In this document: in pieces, positions 10,078-22,400 of the stretch
How the letters are laid out: every line of letters starts with the position of its first letter
Numbering within the stretch: the stretch's first letter is position 1
Origin: Lepus europaeus
Lineage: Eukaryota > Chordata > Mammalia > Lagomorpha > Leporidae
Direction of reading: 5' to 3'
NCBI RefSeq assembly: GCF_033115175.1
Contig: NC_084836.1
Coordinates: 69,797,297 to 69,861,296 of the forward strand
Length of the DNA: 64,000 bases
Translations under genes and position numbers: made by a program
The notes under the pieces: model-generated
Databases searched by the model: none
What the model saw: only the letters and a program-made list of their open reading frames with translations
Told to the model about the DNA's origin: nothing

Positions 10078-13000
10078 GTAAGGCAGGGAACAGCCAAAAT
10101 ATTGAGCTGGTTGGGAATCTGCTGTCTGTATGCAGATTTATCTAACTTATCTAATAGTACTAATATTCAAAGAAAAAAGTCAAGGAAAAAGACTTTGGGT
10201 TTGATTGAGATCAAGACCATTCTGTTTTGTTTTATATGAAGTATAGTTAGAGTTGTTTCAGTATGCACTTCTCAAAACATGAAGAAACAGATTTGACCTT
10301 ACATGATACACAATTTTTTACATTTTTTTGTCTAATTTTGTTGCCACTTCAGACAAAAGTGAAAAATTATTTGACTTTTGAGCTAACTTGAAACAGACTA
10401 AATGATTTTTTAAAAAGATTTATTTATTTGAAAGGCAGAGTTAGAGGAGAGACAGAGATATAAATGATCTTTATAAGCAGATTTATCACAATACATAGGA
10501 AATGTTTTTGCTGAACTGGAAAATAAGCATGTTAGAGAATTTAAGTAAAATGACGGGTTTGTATATTATAGGATTGATATATTTTATTCTGGACTGTGTA
10601 TTCCATGCATCTTGACAGACTTCAAGATAATTAGCTGACGGTATTTGCTGGCAGTGATAAGATTTGAACTTTTAAGCAAAAAATTGGAATTTTAGAAAAC
10701 TTATATTTACCTTCATGAATGTAGCGCTAACTGACTTTTTAGATACAAAGCTACCTTACCCAGTGATGCATGGGTATGAGGCCCATTCAGAGTACAAGAC
10801 AGAACAGCACATTTTAATGTTAAAAGAATGTGTAAGGTTCAAGCTGTGTGAACATGCATAGCACATAAACTATAAGAACAATGGCTTGCTGAGTTATGCT
10901 GTGTTATCGAACAATATCTACAGTTTTCTGAAAAGGCCACTAACAACACTCCTTACATTTCTAACTGCATTGTGGTAGATGTCTTCATGTATCTCAACCA
11001 ACGCAACAGAGAGCAGTATATTTATCATAGGATTTGATAAGAGAATTCAGTTATTTTCTATTAAACCAAACATCAAAGGGATTTGCAGAAATGTTAAAAC
11101 CTTTCCCTCACTAATGATTTTGAGAAAGTCTAGTTATGTTAATGGAAATGTATAATTTATGCTAACATATAATTAATTTGATTATATTTAAATGGGCTGT
11201 TGAATATTTATAATTGTTTTATTTTTATTTTAGATATGATAGGAGCCGCATAAATGAAAGTTTTTTGTTTCTCAGTGATTTTCAAGAGTCTAAAGGGGTC
11301 TATGACCAAAAATTGTGAGAAGCAGGGGCCCACAGGGCTGCTCTTTCAGCCCTGACACACCCTCCCTAGTATTCGGCTGTATGGTGAAAAACAGCAATAT
11401 TTTTCTCCAGGTGGTACTGTGAAAATAATGTGGAGCCTTCTTTTGGTTAGCTTTCTGTTAATAGAGCCCTTTACAGAATGTTTCTTTTTTTGAGAATACT
11501 CAAAAGTATATTATACTAAGTAAAGAGTTCAGCAGTTTGCATGGAAAAAAAAAAACTGTTCCTCAACAGTCGAGACAAGGGCTGTTCAGAGTCATTGCAT
11601 CTCAAAGTTAATTTTACTTTTTTTTTTTTTTGAGAAATAATTAACTTTAAAGAAGCACACAAGAATGATACATCTTTTTTCCTTCTTCTTAAAAATTTAT
11701 TTTATTTATTAGAAAGAGTTAGAGAGGGAGAGACAGAGAAGTCTTCCATCTGCTGGCTCACTGCCCAAATGGCTGCAACGGCCAGAGTTGCGCCGATCTG
11801 AAGCCAGGAGCCAGGAGCTTCTTCCTGGCTTTTTTCTCTTGTAGTTGATTATGGAAGATTCCCACAAGAGTAATGCTTCAGAGACAGCACCTCAAGCTGG
11901 TTCAGCAGTTACTTAGTATAATATACTTTTGAGTATTCTCAAAAAAAGAAACATTCTGTAAAGGGCTCTATTAACAGAAAGCTAACCAAAAGAAGACTCC
12001 ACATGTGGGTACAGGGGCCCAAGGACTTGGGCCATCTTCTACTGCTTTCCCAGGCCACAGCAGAGAGCTGGATCGGAAGAAGATCAGCTGGACTGGAACC
12101 AGCGCCCATATGGGATGCCAGCGCTGTAGGCCTGGGCTTTACCTTGCTGTGCCACAGCACCAGCCCCAAGAATGATACATCTTTTGTGAGCAATTAGGCA
12201 TAACTATAATTTATGATATGTAAGACCTCCTTTTAATACATTAAAAGAAAATACATTAAAAGAACCAGTTTTATCATTAAGGAAGCACCTAAGAAAACAA
12301 GCAATGGAGTTGGTTACAAAATAGTTTTAATTCAGTTAATTTCTATATTTCAGCTAGTTTGTTTAGATGTGTATTTTCTTTTTATTTGATAGATAGGGTT
12401 AGACAGTGAGAGAGACAGAGAGGTCTTCCTTCCGTTGGTTCACCCCCAAAATGGCCGCTACGGCTGGCACACTGCGCCGATCCGAAGCCAGGAGCCAGGT
12501 GCTTCCTCCTGGTCTCCCAGGCGGGTGCAGGGCCCAAGCACTTGGGCCACAGCAGAGAGCTGGACTGGAAGAGGAGCTGCCGGGACTAGAACCGGTGCCC
12601 ATATGGGATGCTGGCGCCGCAGGCAGAGGATCAACCAAGTGAGCCACGGTGCCGGCCCCTAGATGTGAATATTTTCTTTTCTTTCTTTCTTTCTTTTTTT
12701 TTTTTTTTTTTTTTTTTGACAGGCAGAGTGGACAGTGAGAGAGAGAGAGAGAGAGAGAGAAAGAAAGGTCTTCCTTTTTGCAGTTGGTTCACCCTCCAAT
12801 GGCCGGCGCACCGCGCTGTTCCGATGGCAGGAGCCAGGTGCTTCTCCTGGTCTCCCATGGGGTACAGGGCCCAAGCACTTAGGCCATCCTCCACTGAACT
12901 CCCTGGCCACAGCAGAGAGCTGGCCTGGAAGAGGGGCAACCGGGACAGGATCGGTGCCCCGACCGGGACTAGAACCCGGTGTGCCGGCGCCGCAAGGTGG

Positions 13001-16000
13001 AGGATTAGCCTACTGAGCCGTGGCGCTGGCCGATGTGAATATTTTCTAAGTGTCTCCAGAAACATACTTACGGAGGAAGAATTAAGTAAATTCCTAGATG
13101 GTCAATCATTTAATGGTGGTTTTAAAAATTATGTTACTGGCTTTATATCCAAATTCTTGTGGCTTAAATACTTTACTCTAAATTCTGTAGGGAGGCAGAG
13201 TCTGACACAATAATTGAGTATAAGATGGGGACATAGCACTGAACAAAAGTTGCAGTTTTTGTAGTTATCGGCAGCTGAACAGATATCAGCTGGTGATATG
13301 TGCTGACGTATTTACCTGATAGAGCTGGGCAGGATGAGCGGGAGTTGTTGCTGGGGCCAGGGAGACGTGCCCTTGCTATGCAAGTTAATTAGAGAAGTCC
13401 TGTCTGTGCTCAGAGACTGATACGTGCTTGATATGGACAAGGAACAGCAGAGTGGCCTCTGCGTCGGGAGAGGGATGAGTGCGGGCAGAGCCTGGGGTAG
13501 GCCTCGTAGGCCACTGAGATCCTTGTGTTTTAATCTGGGAGAGACAAGAACCATTGGAAAAACACACACATATGCACACACACACATATACGTTTATATT
13601 TATATATATACACACATATATATATGTATGTATTATTACTATTTTATACTGTTTATTTGAAAGGCAGAGTGACGAGAGAAAGAGAAAGGGTGAGAGAGAG
13701 ATCTTCCATCTGCTGCTTCGCTTCCCACATGACTGCGACAGCCAGGGCTGGGCTGGGCTGCTGTCAGAAGTCTGGAACTCCATCTGAGTCTTTTATGTGG
13801 GTGATGGGGGGGCCAGGCGTTTGGGTGGTCCTCTGCTGCCTTCCCAGGCACATTAGCAGGGAGCAGGATTGGAAGCAGGGACAGGAACCAGTGCCCAGCA
13901 TGAGATGTGGGCGTCACAAGTGGAAGCTTAACCTGCTGCACCATGTAACGCCAGCCCCACCACTGGGATATTTTAAGTGAAAACATTGTCCGACCAGTAT
14001 TTTAAACAGATCACTCTATTTTCTGGAGTGGAAGCAGAAAAGCCAATTTTTTAGGTGTTGACAGTAATGTACATGAGAGTGGACAGTGGCTTGAACCAGG
14101 ATGTAGCAATGGTGGTGATGAGATGAAGTCAGTTTTGGATTTGCTTGTGAGGCCAGTGGTGTTTGTTATTGGATCAGATGTACAATTTAATTAAAAAAAT
14201 TTTATTTTGCATGTAGAGCTTCAGAAAAGAGTTTAACTGCAGTTTTTGACTTGGGTAACTGTAAGAATGGGTTGCTGTTTCCTGAATTTTTCTTGCTTTT
14301 CTTTTTGGGGGATGTTGGTAATCAGGAATTTGGCTTTTAGGTGTGTTAAGTGTGTAATACTATCCATTTTCTTCGCTTCTAAACAAATTTCCACAAACTT
14401 AGTGGAAAAGCACAAATTTATTACCTTTCATTGACTGTGGGGTCAGGGTATCTTAGCTAGGTTCTCTGCACTGGGGCCTCACCAAGCACTCAAGATGTTA
14501 GCTAGGGCTGAGTTTTTTTTTTTTTTTTTTTTAAGATTTAGTTGTTTATTTGAAAGAGTTACAGAGAGAGTTAGAGACAGAGAGACAGGTCTTCCATCTG
14601 CTGGTTCCCTCCCCAGATGGCTGCAATGGCCGGAGCCTTGCTGATCCGGAGCCAGGAGCTTTTTCCAGGTCTCGCACATGGGTGCAGGGGCCCAAGGACC
14701 TGGGCCATCTTCCACTGCTTTCCTAGGCCATAGCAGAGAGCTGGATCAGAAGAGGAGCATCCGGGACTAGAACAGGCGGGGCTGAGTTCTTAACTTTAGA
14801 ATAGGTTAAAGAAGAATCTGCCTTCAAGCTTACTTAGTTTTTTGGCAAAATTCGTTTCATTGTGACTGTAGGAGTGAAAACTTCAGTGTTTGCTGACTGT
14901 TAGCTGAAGGCTGCCATCATTTTTTTTTTTTTTATTAAGATTTATTTATTTATTTGAAAGTCAGGCTGCCATTGTGGTATAGTGAGCGGATAAAGCCACC
15001 GCCAGCCTTTGGACCCAAGCATTTGGGTCCTCCTCCGCTGCCCTCCCAGGCACATCAGCAGGGAGCTAGATCAGAAGTACAGCAGCTGAGACACGAACTG
15101 GCGCCCATGTGGGATGCAGCAGGTGTCACAGGCAGCAGCTTTACCCACTACAGCATCTCGCTGGCCCTTCCCTGTGCCTTCTGACTCAACTTCCTGCTAA
15201 TGCATCTGGGAGGCAGGTGACTGCTGAAGCACTTGAGTCCCTGCCACCCACGTGGGAGACCCAGGTGACATTCTTGGATCCTGGGTTTGGCCAGGAGCAG
15301 CCCTGGCTGTTGCGAGCATTTGTGGAGTAAATCAGCAGATGGGAAGATTTTTCTCTCTGTCTTTCAATAAAAATAAACAGATAAATGTTGAAAAAATAAA
15401 TAAAAATTTGGAAATGATTTCTGACTTCTGCCTACGATGTGAAAAGCTAGAAAGAGTGTTTTTCTACCCTAAAATCAGAATAAGTTTTATAATCTACAAA
15501 ATCATAACTTCCTGACCTGTGAGGCAGGATATGGACCTGCCTCCTTTGTGGCTGATCACAGAAAGGAGGCAGGGCTGTTGTTTAGGGGAAGAGAATTCAG
15601 CTGAATTTTTAATGACTTGCTCAAGTCCAGGTGTAGGCAGCCGTGAGGTTATACAGCCTTTTAGAGCTGCAGGCATAGGAGAGTTCACATCCTCTTTTTT
15701 TTTTTTTTTTTTTTTGAAGATTTTATTTATTTATTTGAGAGGTGGGATTGCAGAGAGAGGGAGAGACGGAGAGAGAGGTCTTCCATCTGCTGGTTCACTC
15801 CCCAAATGGCCACAACAGCCAGAGGTGGGCCAGTCTGAAGCCAGGAGCCAGGGGCTTCCTCTGGGTCTCCCATATGGTTCCCAGGGCCCAAGCACTTGGG
15901 CCATCTTCTAGAGCTTTCCCAGGCCATTAGCCGGGAGCTGGATCGAAAGTGGAGCAGCTGGTACAGGAACCGGTGCGCATATGGAATGCTGATGCTGCAT

Positions 16001-19000
16001 GCCGAGGCTTAGCCTACTGTGCCACAGTGCCATCCCCAGTTCACACCATCTTAGAGAGTCCTTTGCAAGGTCTCCATCAGTTGCTCATGAGAAGGATTGA
16101 GGGAAGAGAGACCAGAGAGAAACCTGGCCAGGTGGTACAGGCCTGCCAGGACCTTTTCTCCTGGCCGGGGCGGAGGGAGCTTTAAGCAGCTGGGGAAAGA
16201 GAATAAATCCTTTCTGGGAGAAATAAAATGAAAAAAACTGACAACCCTGAGGAAAGGACAGGAAACCATCCTCTACTGGGAGAAAGTTCCACTCTGCAGC
16301 GCAGGGGCACAGGTTCTAACTGAGGCAGAGACAGGGCCCCGGCAACTGAGGACGTCTCAGCAGCGATCTGCTACCCCTGAGGAAGGGACAGACGATGCGC
16401 AGAGATGCAAGAGCCCTGAGAACAACCCGCTGACGAGCGGCCCTACCCTAAGCAAGTCCCATAGGAGAACCTGAAGCTGCTACCCTTAAGGTAATCCTAA
16501 CGAGGAAACCCAGGCCCAGCTCAGCTCTTAAAGAAACTTGACTCAGTCCCTCCCTCCAGCACACCTGACACTAAATGGCCTGGGAGAAGAGGTGTACCTG
16601 TTTCTAGGCAAAAATACTATCCAGGCAGAAATATTTTCAGTCTTTACTGTCTTATAAATGGTGTCCAACATTTAGGCAAAAATTATGAACATAAACCCAA
16701 AAAAGCAAGTCACTGTCAGGTATCAAAAAAAGAAAACCAGAATCAGACTCAGGATGACCAACTGTTACACTGTCAGATCATGAATTAAGTTAGCAATGAA
16801 AAATACGTTAAAGGCTCTAGCTGGAAAAAGTAGATAATGCGCATGAACAGAGGGGGAGTTTCAGCAGGGTTGTGGGACCTGTGTGGAGGTCAGAGGAAAG
16901 GCTACCAAAAAACGCTGACAAACGGTGAAGGGGTGTTTGGGCTCATTAGTACACTTAATGTGGCTGAGGAAAGGGTCTCTGGGCTTCAGATCGATCTACA
17001 GCAATTGCCCGGATGGAAAAAGGGGGAAAAAGAGCAGGGAGAGAAACAGGGCAGGGCACCCAAGGACTAGGAAGGTGCTCATGTGCCACAGGCATACTTG
17101 GTCACTTGATGACTTTACTCGGGGTGAGTACAGTCAGACCTGAGGTCAGGAGACCAGGGCTTTCTAACCTTTTGGTGTTTGGGAGATTGAAAAGGGGTTG
17201 TCAATGAAGTAGAAGGAAAGCCAAGAGAAACTGGGATCTTAGAAATAAAGAATGAGGGCTGCCATTGTGGCCTAGTGAGTTAAGCCTCCACCTGTAGCTG
17301 AGAATCTGCGAGGTACGACACACGGAGTGGGGAGCTGAGGGAGGTGAAAGACCAGGCTTTGGAGGCGAGAAGGCCAAAATCAGAGCGTGGAAGGATATTG
17401 GGTGTTGTATATGGAATGCACAAGTTATGCCACGAGTGTATATATATATATGGAGAGAATAGAATGATCCTGGTGCTAAAATCTCTCTCTTCCTCTCTCC
17501 CTCTCCCTCTCCCTCTTTAAAGATTTATTTATTTGAAAGGCAGAGTGACACAAAGAATGGGAGAAGCAGACACACACACACACACACAGATTTGCTGGTT
17601 CACTCCCCAAATGGCCCCAACAGCTGGGTCTAGGCTATTCTGAAGCCAGAAGCCAGGAACTCCATCCTGGTCTCCCACATAGGTGGGCAAGGCCTCAAGT
17701 ACTTGGGCCATCTTCCTCTTTTTCCCAGGTGTATTAGCAGGAAGCTGTATTGGAAATAGAGTTGCTAGGACTTGAACTGGCACTCTGATATGGGACGCTG
17801 GCGTCAAAACAGTGGCGTAACTCATTGTGCCACACTGCTGGTACCCTGGTTCTAAAATCTTAAACAAGTGGGAGCAGGCATTTAGCCTAGCAGTTAAGGT
17901 GCCTGCGTGCCCTGTCGGAGTGCTTGAGTTTGATTGCTGGCTCTCGCTCCTGACTTTGACTTTCTGCCACCGCAGGACCTGAGAGGCAGTGGTGATGGCT
18001 CCAGTAATTGGGTGCCTGCCACCTGCCATGGTAGACCTAGATTATGTTTCTGGCTGTGGCCTCAGCCCAGTTTTGGCCATTGCAGCATTTGATGGGGGGA
18101 AGTGGACCATCAGATGGGAGCATTCTCTTTTCTCCCCGCCTACTCTCATCTTCTCTCTAAATTGTGTGTGTGTGTGTATGAGAGCGAGAGAGAGAGTGGG
18201 AGAGAGAGCACGTGCATGCTGGTGGGTGGTGTTTGGCTTATTGGTTCAGACGCCTGTATCTCATCTTGGCATGCCTGGGTTCGATACCTGGCCCTTTGGC
18301 TCACTCTAGCTTCCTGCTAATGCAGACCCTGGGAGGTAGTGGTGATGGTCCAAGTAACTGGGTGCCTGCCACCTGCAAGAGAGTCTTGAATTGAGTTTAC
18401 ATTTTCCAGTGTTGACCTAGCTCTGCCCATTGTGGGCATTTGAGGAGTAAACCAGCAGATGGGAGTTCTCTCTCCCTCTCTTTATCTGTTTCTCTGCCTC
18501 TCAAATAAATATTTTTTAAAAGGATTTATTTATTTATTTATTTATTGGAAAGAGAGAGACAGACACAGAGATCAATCTTGTATCTGCTAGTTCACTCCTC
18601 AGATGATGGCAACAACTGAGGCTAGGTCAGGCTGAAGCCAAGAGCCAGGAGCTTCATCTGTGTCTCTCCCATGGGTGGCAGGAACTCAGGTACTTCCTAG
18701 GTGCATTAGCAAGGAGCTGGATCAAAAGTAGAGGAATCAGGATTCGAACTGGCACTCCCATAGGAGATGCGGGTGCCCCAGAGCAGTGGCTTAACTTACT
18801 GTGTCACAATGCTTGCCCCAATAAATAAACACTTTTTAAAAAAAAAATAAGAGAATGTGACTGCCTCAAGGACAGTCTGTCGCTGTGGAGTCTGCAAGCT
18901 GGATGTTCGGCAGGAGGATGTTGAAGAGACAGTGCTGCTCAAAGGAGAGCCCAGTGTTACCCTCCACAGGAAGAGGAGGGCCTCAGTGCTTGATGAATTC

Positions 19001-19402
19001 CATTTACTGATGGGCTGTGTGTAGGTCGAGAGGCAGCCTTGCTTAGTGCAAAGGACAGTTACAGTCAGAAGACCTGGCTTGAATCCTGGCTTAGTCTTGT
19101 AGTGACTGTGGAACATGGACTTCCGTCTAGCTTCCTTAGGCTTGGTGTTCATCCCCTGAATCGGAAATTCAGTCCCTGTCTCCTACATGGGTGATAGGGA
19201 TTCGATTACTTGAGCCTTCATCACTGCCTTCTAGGGTTTGTACTGATGAGAAGCTGTGATCAAGAGCAGGGAATCTTACCCAAGAACTCTGGTATGGGAC
19301 ATGGGTGTCTTTTTTTTTTTTAAATTTTTTAAGGCAGTGGGATTTTCTTTCTTTTTTTTTTTATATATATATATATTTATTATTTATTTGAAAGTCAGAG
19401 TT

Positions 19403-19434
<32 letters not shown>

Positions 19435-22400
19435 GTCTTCCATCTGCTGGTTCACTCCCCAGATGGCTACAATAGCTGCAGCTGAGCCGATTTGAAGCCT
19501 GGAGCTAGGAGCTTCTTCTGGGTCGGTCCTCCCACGTGGGTGCAGAGGCCCAAGGACTTGGCCATCCTCTGCTGCAGCTGGATCAGAAGTGGAGCATCTG
19601 GGACTCCAGCTGGAACTCCATCCCACATGGGACGCCTGCACTGCAGGCTGGGGCACTGCACCACTAACCCACTGTGCCGCACCACCAGCTCCTACTCTTC
19701 ATATTTATTTGTTATTGTTCTGTCTCAGGTTTTGGCCTGAGGATTTAGAACCTAGAACTTTCAGAATATAAGTGAGGCCAAGGACAGAGAAGTACCAAGC
19801 TGTACAAAGGGTCTGAGATGTTGCCCTGCTTGTAGGCTAATCAGCTAGTTTGCCTCAGTTTCGTGGATGCTGGCAGAAGACATGAGAGTTCAGGTTTAGA
19901 GAAGGGAGACTATCACTCACGGCACTGCAGACACGTGAGCTTCACGTTTGCCCCAGTTACATTGCCCTCTGAGTCCACTGGGGGATGCAGAGTTTCTCAG
20001 GTCACCTGCAGTGGGTTTGCGACATTGCTAATGCACACCAAGCTTGGGAAACTCCAAACTTTCTTTCATTCTTTTTGTTGTTGTTGTTAAGATTTATGTA
20101 TTTATTTGAAAGGCAGAGTTACAAGGAGAGAGGGAGAGACAGAGACAGACAGAGGGAGAGATCTTCCATCTGCTTGTTCATTCCCCAGATTCACCCTGCA
20201 ATTGCTGGATTTGGGCCAGGCCACAGTCAGGAGCCTGGAACTCCATCCTGGTCTCTCACGTAGGTGGCAGGGGCCCTACCTAGTATGTGGGCCATCTTCT
20301 GCTGCTGTCCCAGGTGCATTAGAAGGGAGCTAGATCAGAAGTAGAGCAGCTGGGACTCAAACCGGCACTAAGGGGTTACAGGTGATGGCTTAGCCCTCTG
20401 CGCCACAATGTTGGCCCAAGAAAATGCCAGCCTCTTAAAGAGATCTGCTGGCACACTTGTCCAACCTTTGCCCTGGAGGCAGACATTTATCTTTATTATT
20501 CTGCATGGCAAACAAATCTACCCCTCGCTCTGAAGGGAGATGCCTTTTTTCTCAAGGCTTGTTCACTGTACAAACATCCTTGAAAAGATAGTCCTGAACA
20601 AGGCAGGCGGTGCCTTTGGTCAGAAGATGCGGAAAAACCCAAGAATCCCGCGGAGAATTGTTTCTCCCGATCAGAAGGGTGTGACAGTTGATCTTTCTCT
20701 TTATCTAGCCACCTCCTTATTTCTGTCTTTACAGCCTTTTTTCAGATGACACAAAACTAGATGATTTTCTTCTTTTGCTTTTGTCCCATGTATCTTTTTT
20801 TTCTTTTCCACAATCCCCATATGCTTACTCTCTCTTCTTTGTGTGTATGTGTGGAGTTTTGCTTTTTGTTTGCTTTGAAGATTAATTTATTTTTTATTTG
20901 AAAGACTAAACTACAGAGAGGTAGAGGGAGAGACAGAGAGAAATCTTCCATCTGCTGGCTCATTCCCCAAATGGCTGCAAGGGCCAGAGCTGGGTCAGAC
21001 TGAAGCCAGGAGCCAGGAGCTTCTTCCAAGTCTCTCACATGGTTGCAGGGGCCCAAGTACCCAGGCCATCATTCGCTGCTTTCTCAGGCACATTGGAAGG
21101 GAGCTGGATTGGAAGTAGAGCGGTTGGGAGTCGAACTGGCACCCATATGGGTGCAGCTTTACCCACTATATGGTAGTGCTGGCCTCAAGTTTTCCTTTTT
21201 AAAGAATAATTTTATTTGAAAGTAATGGAGATAGAGATTTTCCATTCCACTCCCCAAATACCTACAAGCTGTTCCAGGTTGAAACCAGAGCCCAAAACTC
21301 ATGCCAGAGCTCCTGTGCAGATGACAGGAACACAAATACTTCAGTGTCAACTGCTGCCTCCCAGGGTGTGTGTTAGCAGGAAGCAGGAATCAGAATTGGA
21401 GCTCGGAGTTGAACCCAGGCACTTGACAGCTATGTTAAGCACCTGCCCCTAAAATCGTGCTTTTAAGTAAAAAAAAAAAAATTTTTTTTTTTTGGCGTCG
21501 CCGGGGCGACGACCCCACCTCTTCCAGCGCGGTCCAGCGGCTTCCGGCAGGGGGCCTGGCGGCGGGCGGCCGTCCGGCTGTTGCGGGGCCCGGGGGGGGG
21601 CGCGGAGGGCGCCGCCATGGGGGACTGTGCGGAGATCAAGTCGCAGTTCCGCACCCGCCAGGGCCTCCACAAGCTGCTCCCCGGGGACGGCGCCGCTCGC
21701 AGGTCCGGTCCGCAAAAAAATTTTTAAAGATTTATTTATTTATTTGAAAGTCAGAGTTACACAGAGAGAGGAGAAGAGAGGCAGAGAGAGAGGTCTTCCA
21801 TCCGCTGGTTCACTCCCCAATTGGCCATAATGGACAGAGCTGCACCAGTCCGAAGCCAGGAGCCAGGAGCTTCTTCTGGGTCTCCCACATGGGTGCAGGG
21901 GCCTAAGCATTTGGGCCATCTTCCACTGCTTTCCCAGGCCATATAGCAGAGAGCTGGATTGGAAGTGGAGCCGGGTCTCGAACTGGCCCCCATATGGGAT
22001 GCTGGTGCTTCAGGCCAGGGCGTTAACCTGCTGCACCACAGCACCGGCCCCTTTTTAAGTCAAAAAAAATTTTTTTTTTTTTTACAGGCAGAGTGGACAG
22101 TGAGAGAGACAGAGAGAAAGGTCTTCCTTTGCCGTTGGTTCACTCTCCAACGCTGTGGCCAGCGCACCGCGCTGATCCGATGGCAGGAGCCAGGTGCTTC
22201 TCCTGGTCTCCCATGGGGTGCAGGGCCCAAGTCAAATTTTTAAGAACAAATCATTGCCAGATAGTAAATAGCAATCACAGAGAGGTTCTCCCAGTAATTA
22301 CCTTTATTTGCACTTCACTGGGAATACGATGTGCGATAGTAAACTGTGCACTAGCTGCTCAAGGAGGTGGAAGCAAGGGGGCATATTTGAAGGCAGAAAG

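Larger units (their letters stand above)
11679..12167 (-). mobile_element. C-SINE carrying a 170-bp foreign insert
   Basis: An 18-bp perfect target duplication, aagaatgatacatctttt, flanks it (11661-11678, 12168-12185), so its borders are certain. The SINE body is normal up to 'gagcttcttcctgg' (11828) and resumes at 'acatgtgggtacagg' (12001). Between them lie the exon 2 copy (11831-11910) and an inverted intronic copy (11911-12000). Confidence 0.92.
11500..12290 (-). mobile_element. L1 3' end related to the 5.9-6.3 kb copy, split by a SINE
   Basis: 'gttcctcaacagtcgagaca' and 'attaactttaaagaagcaca' match the L1 segment at 6080-6200. It is split at 11679-12167 by a SINE and resumes 'gtgagcaattaggcataact'. 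Confidence 0.6.

Noticed and set aside
11831..11910. Exon 2 copy as an ordinary alternative exon
   Set aside because: It lacks the original donor and ends in a stop soon after the junction. It lies inside a SINE and is best explained as a DNA repair insertion; cryptic use remains possible and is listed as a finding.
12608..13213. 201-codon open frame and dozens of 60-150 codon frames through the introns
   Set aside because: They are SINE translations with recurring peptides such as W-F-T-P-Q-M-A and S-S-T-A-F-P-G-H, appearing wherever a C-SINE lies. They are not genes.
21457..21747. 96-codon frame across the DMWD-like fragment
   Set aside because: It starts in the A/T tract and is out of frame with the ATG at 21617. 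Only the 32 codons from that ATG match a protein I recognise.
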